Positions 1-9,357 are shown, counted from the stretch's first letter. The stretch is 64,000 bases of DNA from Prevotella sp. (GCA_017548275.1 JAFZAH010000051.1:1-64000), one strand, 5' to 3'. Translations and numbers: made by a program. Notes: generated by a model from the sequence alone, not told the origin.

Positions 1-149
1 GATGCTTTGACAACTTCGTCGTTAACATTCTGGGAGCATTGGCCGCTTATTGTTGTTTCCCAAAAAAGCCGTGCATCAATGTTCAAAGAACATTAGACAC
101 ACAGCTTTCCTTATTTTGAATTCGTCGAACTCACGTTAAAATAGCCGAT
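1..149. other. Window edge upstream of the AAA+ gene, no intact gene
   Basis: No intact reading frame crosses this stretch. The frame of the following ATPase is open only back to a TGA at 117-119, so 10 codons lie between that stop and ATG 150. Frame 1 holds a short open segment (about 97-141) that would join the ATPase frame if one A were added in the A-run near 138-141. This could be the damaged N-terminal part of the ATPase gene, but that is inference. Confidence 0.4.
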
Positions 150-944
150 ATGATGGAGGGCAGCCAATTTCCAGAAAAGAAACTTTTCTTTTCGGAAAGC
201 ATAGAAAGGCAGGTCCGCGACCTCGCTACATTCCTCCAACCCGATAACTTCAAAAAGGTTCAGCAACGAATGCGCGACAGGGGGTTCCGCAACGGGTTCG
301 CATGTCTCTTCTATGGTAGCCCCGGGACGGGAAAGACCGAGACGGTGTATCAGTTGGCACGCCAAATGGGGCGTAACATCATGGTGGTCGATGTGCCGCA
401 AATCAAAAGCAAATGGGTGGGAGAGTCGGAGAAGAACATCAAGGCGCTTTTCGACCGTTACCGTGAGTTGGTGAAAACGGCTAAGCAGACGCCCATTCTC
501 CTCTTCAACGAGGCAGATGCTATCATCGGGATACGCAAAAACGGGGCACAAAGCGCTGTCGATAAGATGGAAAACTCCATTCAAAACATTATCCTGCAGG
601 AAATGGAATCGCTCGATGGCATCATGATTGCCACCACCAACCTGCAACAGAATCTGGACCGTGCTTTCGAGCGCCGTTTCCTCTACAAAATCAAGTTTGA
701 GAAACCCACCGTGGAGGCACGCGCGCATATTTGGCACGAGATGATTCCTGACCTCAGCTGCCAAGTGGTGCAGACCTTGGCGGATAAATACGATTTCAGC
801 GGCGGACAGATAGAGAATATCGCACGCCATTACAATATCGATTGTATCCTCCACGGAACTGACAGCAATGCTATTGACGCACTCATCGCACATTGTGACA
901 ACGAGTGCCTCGAAAATGCCGAGCAAAAAAGAATCGGGTTCTAA
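150..944 (+). CDS. AAA+ ATPase C-terminal part, probably N-terminally truncated
   Basis: This is a 264-residue AAA+ ATPase module of the Bacteroidetes family annotated as SpoVK/Ycf46-like ATP-binding proteins. Walker A is GSPGTGKTE near residue 57. Walker B is ILLFNEADAI near residue 115, with Asn before the Glu as usual in this family. A sensor-type ATTNL follows near residue 170, then an FERRFLYKI segment with the arginine-finger region. The C-terminal helical domain (FSGGQIENIAR) is complete. From memory, relatives are much longer and have a large N-terminal domain that is missing here. The reading frame is closed by TGA at 117, and homology appears to begin about at the start Met, so the gene may be a remnant or carry a frameshift. 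The substrate is unknown. A hairpin follows the stop codon. Confidence 0.6.
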   Translation: MMEGSQFPEKKLFFSESIERQVRDLATFLQPDNFKKVQQRMRDRGFRNGFACLFYGSPGTGKTETVYQLARQMGRNIMVVDVPQIKSKWVGESEKNIKALFDRYRELVKTAKQTPILLFNEADAIIGIRKNGAQSAVDKMENSIQNIILQEMESLDGIMIATTNLQQNLDRAFERRFLYKIKFEKPTVEARAHIWHEMIPDLSCQVVQTLADKYDFSGGQIENIARHYNIDCILHGTDSNAIDALIAHCDNECLENAEQKRIGF

Positions 945-954
945 TCTTAAACAT

Positions 955-995
955 CAGACCGGCCGGATATCATTTTGATAATCTCGGTCGGTCTG
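955..995. terminator. Hairpin between convergent genes
   Basis: CAGACCGGCCG (955-965) pairs with CGGTCGGTCTG (985-995) over 11 bp with one G-T wobble. An inner TATCA/TGATA stem lies around 68-80 of the same line (968-980). It sits between the convergent AAA+ and receptor genes, so it may act as a bidirectional terminator, although no T-run follows. Confidence 0.5.
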
Positions 996-1029
996 GTCGA
1001 TTATTGTAAACTCAGGTCATTCACCTTGC

Positions 1030-3579
1030 TCACAACCTGCTCTTTTCGTCGTTTCCGGCACCTGTGCCTCGGTATTTCGAGCGTGTGGCATTGAAGTTGT
1101 AACTGAGGGTCAGACCCACACACTGCGTATAGGTGTTGAGCTCTTGCGCAGTCTTACCTATGGCATAGTAAGTGGTCATCTTGTTTCTCGATGTGCGGAA
1201 GATATCATTGGCATAGAGTGTTGCGGTCAGTCGTCCGTCGCAGAATGTCTTTTGAATCCTTGCGTTCGTCGTGAAGTCGCTGCCACGATACATGAACCCC
1301 CAATGGTTGCTGCCTGTATAACCGATGTAGAGCATGGCCTTGGTAGTCGGGTTGATGACAAACCAACTCTGCAGGCTGGCAGAAAATTCCGGTTTGTTGA
1401 GTTTCTTGCCCACACCGTATTTCTCTGTGTCAAACATCTGCTGATAGTAGTGCAGCGTGAGCGAGGGTAGCCAGAAACCGAATTTGGGCGAGGCTACAAG
1501 GGTAGCATAGACACGGTCTTGGTGGTCGAAATTGTGATGCTGTAATATGCCAATCTCCTTCTCCTCGTCATACACTTCTCCAATGTGGGTAAAGAAATCG
1601 TTCTCGCGGGTAAAGCCTGCCACAAAGTTCAACCACGAGTAGGTCATGTTGAAGTCGATGCTCTGACGGACGGAAGGGCGCAACAGCGGGTTGCCGCCTT
1701 CATACAGCATACGGCTGTCATATACTATCATAGAAGTCAATATGTTGTATGGCGGACGGGTGATGCGTTTGCTGTAACTGAGTTGAGCGCTCCACAGACC
1801 CTTATGCCAGGTTGCCGACAGGTTTGGAAACCAGTCGTTATAGGTGCGGCTGGGCTCTTCCTGATAGACTCCGAAGGATTTGTAGTTGGTGGAAACATGT
1901 TCGTAGCGAAGTCCGGCATCGAATCGCCAGTCTCCTAATTGCAACTCATATTCGGCAAAACCGGCTATATTCTTTTCCTTCATCTCGGTGTCAGACTCTG
2001 GTATGATGCCTTCTTGGTTCAGGTTGTGACCATGGCTCTGTGTCGATGTAATCTCCGAGCCTGCACTAAGTTCTCCTTTCCAGATGGGGTAAGTCAGCAC
2101 CAACTTGCCTGCAACCATCGTGTTCTTATCCTGGGTTTGAGTGGTGATGACGCGGTCGCCGAGTTCTTCGCTCAGTTCAAATTGACTGTTATTGACATCA
2201 GATTCACGTCGCAAAACGGTGGCGTTCAGGTCGATGCCCAGTTTGCCTGCCTTACCGACATAGTAGGTGTTCAGTTCCCATACAGGTTTGTCTTGTTCGT
2301 GTATATTCGTTTTCAGTAGCACGTCGCCGTAAAACACTCCGTTCTTCAGATAGTGTTGCTGCATATCTGTTTTATAAGAATTACCGAGTATTTTTTGCGA
2401 CGAGAAACTCAGTCCGATAGAATGGTCGGTGTTGAAATCGTAACTCAGACCGGCACGGTACTTCACCTCTGTCCATGAACTCCTTATAGGCAGTACAGCA
2501 TCTGCTTCGAACAAATCCTTGCTGATATGCAGTTCTTGTTCGAGGTCTTGGTCGTTGCTAAAGTGCCCGTTGTCAAGTGCTACGTTGGCGAATGCCTCGA
2601 ATCCTCCCGTGCGGTACTTCAGGGTCACATCATCGTAATTATTCCATTTGTTGTTCTTCCACGTCTGGCTGGTAGCCATCACACTGAATCCGTCGCCCTG
2701 TGTCTTGATGGTCTTGATGCGGATCACGGCGTTCACTTCGGCGTTGTATTTGGCACCTGGGGAGGTGATGATGTCCACGTTTTTGATGTCTACCGATTTC
2801 AGTTGTTTCAACTCGCTGGCATCGGTCACCTTTTTGTTGTTGATGTATATCTCAGGCTCGCCTTTGGACATGACCGTGAACTTGCCGTTGTCGTTCTGCA
2901 CCAACGGCAGCATCGGCAATATGTCGGCGGCAGAGCCCACATCATGCAGGATGGAGTGCTCCACATCGACGGTCATACCGCCCTGGGTCATTCTGTATTG
3001 CGGTATCTCGCCTTTAACCACCACGGCTTGCAGCGCATAGGTGTCGGGTTGCATACGGATGGTGCCCATATTCTCTGTCGTGCATGTCTGATAAACGGTT
3101 TTATAACCGACATACGAGATGCGCGCGATAATCTTGTGTTGATTATAAGGCACGACAAATTGTCCGGCCTCGTTCGACACACCGCCGCCGATTGAGAGCG
3201 AGTCGGCAGGGTTAAGCACGGAGATGTTGGCGAAGGGTAGGGGCTGACCGTTCTCGTCGATGACGGTTCCTGTCAGGTGGCGCTCAGTCTTCTGGGTACA
3301 CTCCACAAAGATTTTCTCACCGTCCTTGATGATACGCACGGGGTAGAACCCGACGACTCTTTTGAGGGCGTCGTCGAGGCTCACCCGTGTGAAACTGCAT
3401 GTGACTGTGAAATATTCAAGTTCGTTATAGACGAAAGCAATCTCGTAATTACCAGTGGCGGTATTCAGGTCTTCTAACACGTGCGAAAGCGATTCGCCAC
3501 GATAATTGCGGGTCAGTAATTGGGCATGAGCGGTGCAAACCATAGTGCACAGCAACAGCATGATATACATTTTTCTCAT
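1030..3579 (-). CDS. TonB-dependent outer-membrane receptor with STN domain
   Basis: This 849-residue outer-membrane beta-barrel protein starts with a signal peptide (residues 1-19, cleaved after AHA). A STN signalling domain (about 20-95) shows the typical LSHVLEDLN and SLDDALKRVV pieces. A carboxypeptidase-regulatory-like Ig domain (about 100-185, LTGTVIDENGQPLPFANI) and a plug-like region (about 210-300, INNKKVTDASELKQL) follow, then an aromatic-rich barrel. The STN domain together with the sigma and anti-sigma genes directly upstream makes this a FecA-type transducing receptor: substrate binding outside would release the ECF sigma factor. The gap to the anti-sigma gene is 19 bp, so the three form one operon. 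The barrel resembles the 'outer membrane beta-barrel family' rather than SusC. The substrate cannot be told from the sequence. Confidence 0.85.
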   Translation of the reverse strand: MRKMYIMLLLCTMVCTAHAQLLTRNYRGESLSHVLEDLNTATGNYEIAFVYNELEYFTVTCSFTRVSLDDALKRVVGFYPVRIIKDGEKIFVECTQKTERHLTGTVIDENGQPLPFANISVLNPADSLSIGGGVSNEAGQFVVPYNQHKIIARISYVGYKTVYQTCTTENMGTIRMQPDTYALQAVVVKGEIPQYRMTQGGMTVDVEHSILHDVGSAADILPMLPLVQNDNGKFTVMSKGEPEIYINNKKVTDASELKQLKSVDIKNVDIITSPGAKYNAEVNAVIRIKTIKTQGDGFSVMATSQTWKNNKWNNYDDVTLKYRTGGFEAFANVALDNGHFSNDQDLEQELHISKDLFEADAVLPIRSSWTEVKYRAGLSYDFNTDHSIGLSFSSQKILGNSYKTDMQQHYLKNGVFYGDVLLKTNIHEQDKPVWELNTYYVGKAGKLGIDLNATVLRRESDVNNSQFELSEELGDRVITTQTQDKNTMVAGKLVLTYPIWKGELSAGSEITSTQSHGHNLNQEGIIPESDTEMKEKNIAGFAEYELQLGDWRFDAGLRYEHVSTNYKSFGVYQEEPSRTYNDWFPNLSATWHKGLWSAQLSYSKRITRPPYNILTSMIVYDSRMLYEGGNPLLRPSVRQSIDFNMTYSWLNFVAGFTRENDFFTHIGEVYDEEKEIGILQHHNFDHQDRVYATLVASPKFGFWLPSLTLHYYQQMFDTEKYGVGKKLNKPEFSASLQSWFVINPTTKAMLYIGYTGSNHWGFMYRGSDFTTNARIQKTFCDGRLTATLYANDIFRTSRNKMTTYYAIGKTAQELNTYTQCVGLTLSYNFNATRSKYRGTGAGNDEKSRL

Positions 3580-3598
3580 GATGTGATACTTGTACGGG

Positions 3599-4249
3599 TT
3601 ATGGTTTGACTATCAGTTTCATTCCCTCTATGACGAGGTTCACACGGTCGAAGTGGTTCAGGTCACTGACCACGCTTTCCAGACTGTCCTCTCGGTCCCA
3701 CTTGTAAAACAGGCGGATATCATGGACCTGATGGCTGCGGATGTCTGCCTCTTTATGATAAAAAGAGGCTATTTCTGTGGCCATCTCGTCAAGGGGCGTG
3801 TTCTCGAAGATGCGGACGCCCGTTGCTTGCTCCTCCACGGGTGCAACCGTCTTGAGACTGTCGATAATAGTGTCTGTCACCATTGTCTGTTGCTCTGTGG
3901 GAGTGTTCTTTTCTGTCGGGTTTTGGGGCGTGGCTGTCCAATGGTGGATAGCGGCGTAAGCGATACCTGCGAGCATCATCACTCCCACAATAGTGGCGGC
4001 TGCCTGCATGGGACTCCAAGAGCGGCGCTTGGGGGCGAATTGACGTGCCTCAAACTTCTTCCACTCCTCTTCCTTCAGTCCGTCGGCAGTCTTCTCCTGG
4101 GCGTCTGCCGCCTCGAAAGCCGAGGTGCTCAGGCTCATGGCTTCATAGAGGGCGAGGCACTCCTCGTCAGCGAGAATCTCCTGCCATTCCTCCTCGCTGT
4201 ATTGTTCAGGATGCTCTGTCATCCGTAATAGTTTCTCCGTCTTGTCCAT
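3599..4249 (-). CDS. FecR-like anti-sigma factor, reduced form
   Basis: This 216-residue protein has a cytoplasmic N-terminal part (about 1-88), one membrane span (about 90-112, AAATIVGVMMLAGIAYAAI), a short Pro/Thr-rich linker and a C-terminal domain (about 145-216). That domain resembles the DUF4974 domain found at the end of FecR proteins (VRIFENTPLDEMATEIASFY, then VSDLNHFDRVNLVIEGMKL). The central periplasmic FecR domain of standard family members is missing, making it about 100 residues shorter. It starts 5 bp after the sigma gene and ends 19 bp before the receptor, as expected for an anti-sigma that links the two. Assignment rests on the C-terminal domain and gene order. Confidence 0.75.
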   Translation of the reverse strand: MDKTEKLLRMTEHPEQYSEEEWQEILADEECLALYEAMSLSTSAFEAADAQEKTADGLKEEEWKKFEARQFAPKRRSWSPMQAAATIVGVMMLAGIAYAAIHHWTATPQNPTEKNTPTEQQTMVTDTIIDSLKTVAPVEEQATGVRIFENTPLDEMATEIASFYHKEADIRSHQVHDIRLFYKWDREDSLESVVSDLNHFDRVNLVIEGMKLIVKP

Positions 4250-4254
4250 AGTTG

Positions 4255-4743
4255 TCAGGGATTAAAATGGTTTTTGATTTTTTTGAGTGCCTGGGCCAGA
4301 TGCTTATAGACTGCCGCTTCGCTGATGCCAAGTGTCGATGCTATCTCGGCATAGGTCTTCCGTTGCTGGTGCCGCAACTGAAACACGCGGAGCGTCTGCG
4401 GTGTCAGTTCGCGTTCGCAAAAGTCGAGCACCGCTGTTAAACGGTCTGTCTGTGCGTCAATGGGTGTCATCTCGATGCTGTCATCCATTTGCAGGAATCG
4501 GCTGGCACGCTGCCTTACCAGCTTGGCACGAATCATCTTCAGGCATTTGTTGCGTACACATGTCAGTAGGAAAGCAGAGGCGGTGTCCTCGCGCACGTCG
4601 ATGCTGCCGTCGGCTATGCGGGCGAACACGTCGCTCACTGCGTCGCGGCTCTCCTCGTCGTCATGCAACATGATTCGTGCCGCTACATACATTTTGTCGT
4701 AATAGCGTTCGAACAGTGTCCTGAGGTCTTGCTTGCTTGTCAT
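4255..4743 (-). CDS. ECF RNA polymerase sigma factor
   Basis: This is a 162-residue sigma-70 family ECF factor. Region 2 is seen near residues 7-70 (LFERYYDKMYVAARIM, EESRDAVSDVFARIA). Region 4 is seen near 105-160 (LTPQTLRVFQLRHQQRKTYA, EIASTLGISEAAVYKHLAQA), with the helix-turn-helix in the latter. The start is set at ATG 4743; a longer frame to 4815 adds 24 residues outside the family. It is first in a sigma / FecR-like / TonB-receptor operon and probably drives that operon in response to the receptor's ligand. A -7 element for the minus strand lies at 4916-4923. Confidence 0.85.
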   Translation of the reverse strand: MTSKQDLRTLFERYYDKMYVAARIMLHDDEESRDAVSDVFARIADGSIDVREDTASAFLLTCVRNKCLKMIRAKLVRQRASRFLQMDDSIEMTPIDAQTDRLTAVLDFCERELTPQTLRVFQLRHQQRKTYAEIASTLGISEAAVYKHLAQALKKIKNHFNP

Positions 4744-5178
4744 TCTTTTGTACGTTTTTATCCCTAATACCCCTATGAAGTCGATTTCCCAACCCCGAAA
4801 AAAGGTTTTTTTCAAATTCGTTCAAAATCCATGATAATTCAGTTTGTTGTCGTGCTTGAGGTGGGAATAACGGGTGTTCATCCCAATAATGACCGAACGG
4901 GGATGATTGAACGTGCAAATATAAAGAAAATTTCACAAACAGTATCATCATCCATAGGTTATTTCCAATTCATGCGCATTCGGCAGAATGAACGGCTTGA
5001 AAGAACAGCCAGATTCGGCAGTTTTCTCCATTTTTCCTCCCGTTTTTTCACTTTTTCTTTCATAAAACTCTATGAAATGGTGGTTTTTGCTTACCTTTGC
5101 AAATGAAAAAACAAACACCTACAACCTAACTGTATGAAACCGAATCAAATCCTTCACTTGATTGTGGGCTTCCGCTTC
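4744..5178. promoter_or_regulatory. Divergent promoter region between ECF operon and GH2
   Basis: This gap holds no convincing gene. On the minus strand a -7 element TATATTTG (complement of 4916-4923) faces the sigma gene. On the plus strand TACCTTTG at 5092-5099 faces the GH2 gene, with no clear TTTG at the -33 position. The region around 5021-5065 is T-rich on the plus strand. Confidence 0.5.
5092..5099 (+). promoter_or_regulatory. Bacteroidetes -7 promoter element for GH2
   Basis: TACCTTTG matches TAnnTTTG. Transcription would begin near 5105, upstream of both possible GH2 starts (5134 and 5179). The -33 TTTG is not recognisable. Confidence 0.5.
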
Positions 5179-7632
5179 ATGAAATCATGTTTTTTACTGT
5201 TGTCAGCATTCTTCTTGTCTGCCTTATGTGCTGAGGCCCAACCCGGCGACTCCCAGCGTTCACGTGAAGTGACCAGGCTTGACGGAGGATGGAGATTCGC
5301 CTTTGGCAATGCTTCCGACCCGGCCAAGGATTTCGGTTGTGGTACGGAGTATTTCAATTATCTGACAAAAGCCAACTCGATTCACAACGAAGGACCCTAT
5401 GCGATGAAGTTTGACGATTCGGCATGGCAAGACATTCACCTGCCGCATGACTGGGTCGCGTCACTCCCTTACGGCGCTACGGCAAGCCATTCCCACGGCT
5501 ATAAGACAGTGGGCTATAAGTATCCCGAGACAAGTGTGGGTTGGTATCGTAAGGTCATCAATATCCCTGAAACCGATTATGGAAAACATATAGCACTGCA
5601 GTTCGACGGCATTTTCCGTCATGCGCAGGTATGGTTCAACGGTTTTTACATGGGCACCGAACCGAGCGGTTATGCCACTCAGGTGTACGATGTGACGGAA
5701 TACGTCAACTACGGAGGCGACAATATCATTTGTGTGAGGGCCGATGCATCGTTAGAAGAGGGGTGGTTTTATGAAGGCGCCGGTATTTACCGCGACGCCT
5801 GGTTGGTGAAGTCGGCGGCGGTCAGTGTGGCTCACTTCGGCACATTTGTCTATGCCAATCTTCATGAACCTTACGACAATGCCGTCATATATGTCGAAAC
5901 GGAGGTCAACAACCATTCCTTGGAGCCACACACATGTACTGTCGAACAACGGCTGTTGGATGCCGACGGCAACGAGGTGGCACGCACATCTCCATCTCAA
6001 ACCATCGCACTAACCCCCAAACAGACCTCAGGTTGTAAGCAGTCTATGGCACTTGGCCATCCTCATTTGTGGAGCACATCCGACCCTTATTTATATAAGG
6101 TAGTGACAACGGTCAAGGTCGATGGACATGTCACTGATGAGTATGAGACGACAACGGGAATCCGTGACATCGATTTCGACAGCGAGCACGGTTTTGTTCT
6201 CAACGGAAAGCCCGTGAAATTGAAAGGCGTGAATATGCATCAAGACCATGCCGGTGTGGGGGCGGCTATACCCGATGCCTTGCAGGCATGGCGCATTAAG
6301 AGGCTGAAGGAGTTCGGTTGTAATGCTTACCGTGCTTCACACAATCCGATGACACCCGCTCTGCTCGACATCTGCGACCGCGAGGGCATTCTTGTGATTG
6401 ACGAGAACCGCCTGTCAGGTGTCAATCAGGAACATCTGCGACTGTTGGAGAATATGATCAAGCGCGACCGCAATCACCCCAGCGTCATCCTTTGGAGCAA
6501 CGGAAATGAGGAGTGGGGCATAGAGAATACCGTGCAGGGCACACGCATTGCCGCTGCCATGAGAGAGCACACGCGGTTGCTTGACCCCACACGTCACTCC
6601 ACCATTGCCAATGCCGGCGGTTCAGAGATGATTAAAGGTCTCGATGTGGTTGGATTCAATTATATTGTGCAAAATGATGTGGACAACCGTAAGAATCAGA
6701 ATCCCACATGGAAGATTGTCGGTACGGAAGAGACGACGGGATGCGGCACACGCGGGTGGTATTTCCAGGTTCCTGGCGATTCCGGACACATGGTCAGCCA
6801 AAACCGGACGATGGCGCAGAATTATGAGAATATCATCGAGCGCGGATGGCAGTTCTATGCCGAGCGCCCGTGGGCAGCCGGATTGTTTTACTGGACGGGT
6901 TTCGACTATCGGGGTGAGCCTAACCCGCTCAGTTATCCCGCCCATGACTCGGAGTTCGGCATTCTCGACTATTGCGGATTCCCCAAAGATGAGGCATGGT
7001 ATCTGAAATCATGGTGGACCGATGAGCCTGCGCTGCACATCTTCCCCCACTGGAATCTGCAGGGACATGAGGGCGAAGAGATTGAAATCTGGGCTTACAG
7101 CAATTGCGACGAGGTGGAACTCACGGTTAACGGCAAGAAACTGGGCCGCCAAAAGATGCCGCACAACGGACACCTGAAATGGAAGGCTGTCTATCAGCCG
7201 GGTAAGGTGGTGGCCACGGGATACAAAAACGGAAAGCGTATAATGACTCAAACGGTCGAAACGACGAAAGCCGCCGCCAAGGTAGTGCTCAAGGCTGACC
7301 GCCAGTCCATCGCCGCCGACGGGTGCGACGTCAGCGTGGTGACCGTGGAAGTGCAGGACGACAAGGGACGTGTCGTTCCAGATGCTTGCCCGCGGCTGAC
7401 ATTGATGTTGGAGGGTGACGGGCGCATCCTCGGCGTGGGCAATGGCGACCCTGCCTATTTAGGCGAGGACCACTCTAAGGATAAAGATTGCCGCGTGTTC
7501 AGCATCCCCGCTTTTAACGGATTGGCACAAGTGCTGATACAGAGCGGTAGCGCTCCCTCGACGCTCCGGCTGAGCGGCAGTGCTGACGGACTGAAGGAAG
7601 GAAGCGTCATTATCAATACAGGCGGATTTTGA
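5179..7632 (+). CDS. GH2 beta-galactosidase-like glycoside hydrolase, secreted
   Basis: This is an exported GH2 enzyme of 817 residues from ATG 5179, which places a classical signal peptide (MKSCFLLLSAFFLSALCAEA) at the N-terminus; ATG 5134 would add 15 residues. In order it has the sugar-binding jelly-roll domain (LPHDWV, GWYRK), the Ig-like domain, the TIM barrel, a DUF4982-like domain (ALHIFPHWN, VELTVNGKKLG) and a C-terminal Ig-like domain. The likely acid/base is Glu444 in SNGNEEW and the likely nucleophile Glu517 in VGTEETT. The exact specificity (beta-galactosidase or another GH2 activity) cannot be fixed. It precedes a GH27 alpha-galactosidase, suggesting a role on galactose-containing glycans. 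Confidence 0.85.
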   Translation: MKSCFLLLSAFFLSALCAEAQPGDSQRSREVTRLDGGWRFAFGNASDPAKDFGCGTEYFNYLTKANSIHNEGPYAMKFDDSAWQDIHLPHDWVASLPYGATASHSHGYKTVGYKYPETSVGWYRKVINIPETDYGKHIALQFDGIFRHAQVWFNGFYMGTEPSGYATQVYDVTEYVNYGGDNIICVRADASLEEGWFYEGAGIYRDAWLVKSAAVSVAHFGTFVYANLHEPYDNAVIYVETEVNNHSLEPHTCTVEQRLLDADGNEVARTSPSQTIALTPKQTSGCKQSMALGHPHLWSTSDPYLYKVVTTVKVDGHVTDEYETTTGIRDIDFDSEHGFVLNGKPVKLKGVNMHQDHAGVGAAIPDALQAWRIKRLKEFGCNAYRASHNPMTPALLDICDREGILVIDENRLSGVNQEHLRLLENMIKRDRNHPSVILWSNGNEEWGIENTVQGTRIAAAMREHTRLLDPTRHSTIANAGGSEMIKGLDVVGFNYIVQNDVDNRKNQNPTWKIVGTEETTGCGTRGWYFQVPGDSGHMVSQNRTMAQNYENIIERGWQFYAERPWAAGLFYWTGFDYRGEPNPLSYPAHDSEFGILDYCGFPKDEAWYLKSWWTDEPALHIFPHWNLQGHEGEEIEIWAYSNCDEVELTVNGKKLGRQKMPHNGHLKWKAVYQPGKVVATGYKNGKRIMTQTVETTKAAAKVVLKADRQSIAADGCDVSVVTVEVQDDKGRVVPDACPRLTLMLEGDGRILGVGNGDPAYLGEDHSKDKDCRVFSIPAFNGLAQVLIQSGSAPSTLRLSGSADGLKEGSVIINTGGF

Positions 7633-7717
7633 AAACCACCCGATAGGCTGAGCAGCCGGAAACAATCTGGTTTCTTCACCAAATGAAAAATACATATTCT
7701 GAAGTTTCGCATTTGCT

Positions 7718-7836
7718 CAACTTCTTTGTAGTAAGTAGTTATCGCTTCCCCCGTCCTGTCGGACTGCAGTTAAGACACGACTCCTTCAGGCAGTATTCTG
7801 CCACCAGAAAATTGGCTTAACTACTTCAGAAAGTTG
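7718..7836. repeat. Imperfect inverted repeat in the GH2-GH27 gap
   Basis: CAACTTC at 7718-7724 and AAGTAGTTA at 7733-7741 face TAACTACTT at 7818-7826 and AAAGTTG at 7830-7836, enclosing about 76 bp. Inside is a small perfect hairpin GGCAG-TATT-CTGCC (7789-7802). It could be a folded 5' leader of the GH27 mRNA or a decayed small mobile element; no transposase is nearby. Confidence 0.45.
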
Positions 7837-7871
7837 AATACATATTTTAGAACGTATCTACAATATAAGTC

Positions 7872-9107
7872 ATGAATAATCTTTGCAAATGGGTCATCGT
7901 GGGCAGCATGCTGGCTGTGATGGCAGTGCCGGGGAAGGCGCAAAAATGGGAGCATCTGGCTGATACTCCACAAATGGGATGGAGCACATGGAATAAATTT
8001 CAGGGCAATATCTCAGAGGACATAATCAAGGGCATAGCCGATGTGATGGCGGAAAGCGGATTGCGTGATGCCGGATACACATACATCAATATCGACGATT
8101 GCTGGCACGGCAAGCGCGACGCCGACGGTTTTATTCAGGTTGACCCTGTAAAATTTCCCAATGGGATGAAGGCCGTGGCCGACTATGTGCACAGCAAAGG
8201 GTTGAAACTCGGTATCTACAGCGATGCCGGCACGGCTACATGCGGCGGAATGCCCGGTTCATTAGGTCATGAGTATCAGGATGCTATACAGTATGCGCGA
8301 TGGGGTGTTGACTATCTGAAATATGACTGGTGCAACACTACCAACATCAATGCGCAGGGGGCTTACCAACTCATCAGCGATGCGTTGCGGTCAGCGGGCA
8401 GACCTATCTTACTCAGCATGTGCGAGTGGGGGAATAACCGTCCGTGGAAATGGGCCAGAGAAGTGGGGCATTCATGGCGTACCACTCCCGACATCTGGTG
8501 CGACTTCGATTCGTTACGGGTGTTCGAGGCTGGCTACACCCAGTTTGGCGTGATGCAGTGCATACAGTTCAATGACACGCTCCGCCAGTATGCCGGCAAG
8601 GGTCATTGGAATGACCCTGATATGTTGGAAGTAGGAAATGGTATGACCGAGAACGAAGACCGTGCCCACTTCACCATGTGGTGCATGATGGCAAGTCCGC
8701 TCATCCTCGGCAATGACTTGCGTTCCATGAGCGAGGCCACGCGCAATATTATCATGAACAAAGAAATGATTGCTATCGACCAAGACGCGCTCGGAATTCA
8801 GGGACTGCACTATTGCGACCGCTATGGTCTCCAATTTTGGTTCAAACCCTTAGTCGATGGCGATTGGGCCTTCACCATCCTCAATCCTACCCGTAAGGAC
8901 ATCACCTTCGAATTGAACTGGCAGGATTTTAATCTCACAGATTCTCAAGTCAGCAACCGCAGTACTGATTTCCACACAATGGTATATAAGGTTTATAACC
9001 TCTGGACACATAAGATGGAAGGAAAGACCAACCTGAAAAACAAGACCGACCGCAAACTGACCGTCAAGGCGCGCGATGTCGTCTCTTACAGGTTGATGGC
9101 CAAATAG
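7872..9107 (+). CDS. GH27 alpha-galactosidase, secreted
   Basis: This 411-residue GH27 enzyme has a signal peptide (residues 1-23, ending PGKAQ). The family start motif TPQMGWSTWNKFQ appears near residue 33 and INIDDCWHG near 73. The nucleophile is Asp152 in YLKYDWC. The acid/base is Asp207 in WRTTPDIW, which fits the RxxxD pattern of the family. GHWNDPDML follows near residue 244, and the C-terminal beta domain runs from about 315. Length and domain order match small exported bacterial alpha-galactosidases. It hydrolyses terminal alpha-galactosyl residues and probably works with the GH2 enzyme upstream, 239 bp away on the same strand. Confidence 0.92.
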   Translation: MNNLCKWVIVGSMLAVMAVPGKAQKWEHLADTPQMGWSTWNKFQGNISEDIIKGIADVMAESGLRDAGYTYINIDDCWHGKRDADGFIQVDPVKFPNGMKAVADYVHSKGLKLGIYSDAGTATCGGMPGSLGHEYQDAIQYARWGVDYLKYDWCNTTNINAQGAYQLISDALRSAGRPILLSMCEWGNNRPWKWAREVGHSWRTTPDIWCDFDSLRVFEAGYTQFGVMQCIQFNDTLRQYAGKGHWNDPDMLEVGNGMTENEDRAHFTMWCMMASPLILGNDLRSMSEATRNIIMNKEMIAIDQDALGIQGLHYCDRYGLQFWFKPLVDGDWAFTILNPTRKDITFELNWQDFNLTDSQVSNRSTDFHTMVYKVYNLWTHKMEGKTNLKNKTDRKLTVKARDVVSYRLMAK

Positions 9108-9155
9108 TGCGTCTGGTGATTGGTAGGGGTCGTTTTTGTTTTTTCCTATCGTCTT

Positions 9156-9187
9156 TTTGGGCAATTTATCAAAATGTCGTATCTTTG
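9156..9187 (+). promoter_or_regulatory. Bacteroidetes promoter for the lipoprotein gene
   Basis: TTTG (9156-9159), a 20-bp spacer and TATCTTTG (9180-9187) match the phylum consensus exactly. It lies about 170 bp upstream of the lipoprotein start at 9358, so the mRNA has a long pyrimidine-rich leader. Confidence 0.75.
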
Positions 9188-9357
9188 TCGGACAAACAAG
9201 ACTGCCTTGAAGAAGACAATACTCTGTTTGCGGCATTTCTGTAGTAAAACTAATGTCTTTTATCTCCTTATATCTTCATCTAACTCCCTCTATCTACGGA
9301 CAAGCGTAGAGAAAGTTGAAATATCATGTAAGTATTAACCAAATAATCCATAGAAGA

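Noticed and set aside
111-926. Long minus-strand frame opposite the AAA+ ATPase
   Set aside because: The plus-strand frame carries Walker A, Walker B and sensor motifs; the opposite frame has no recognisable domain.
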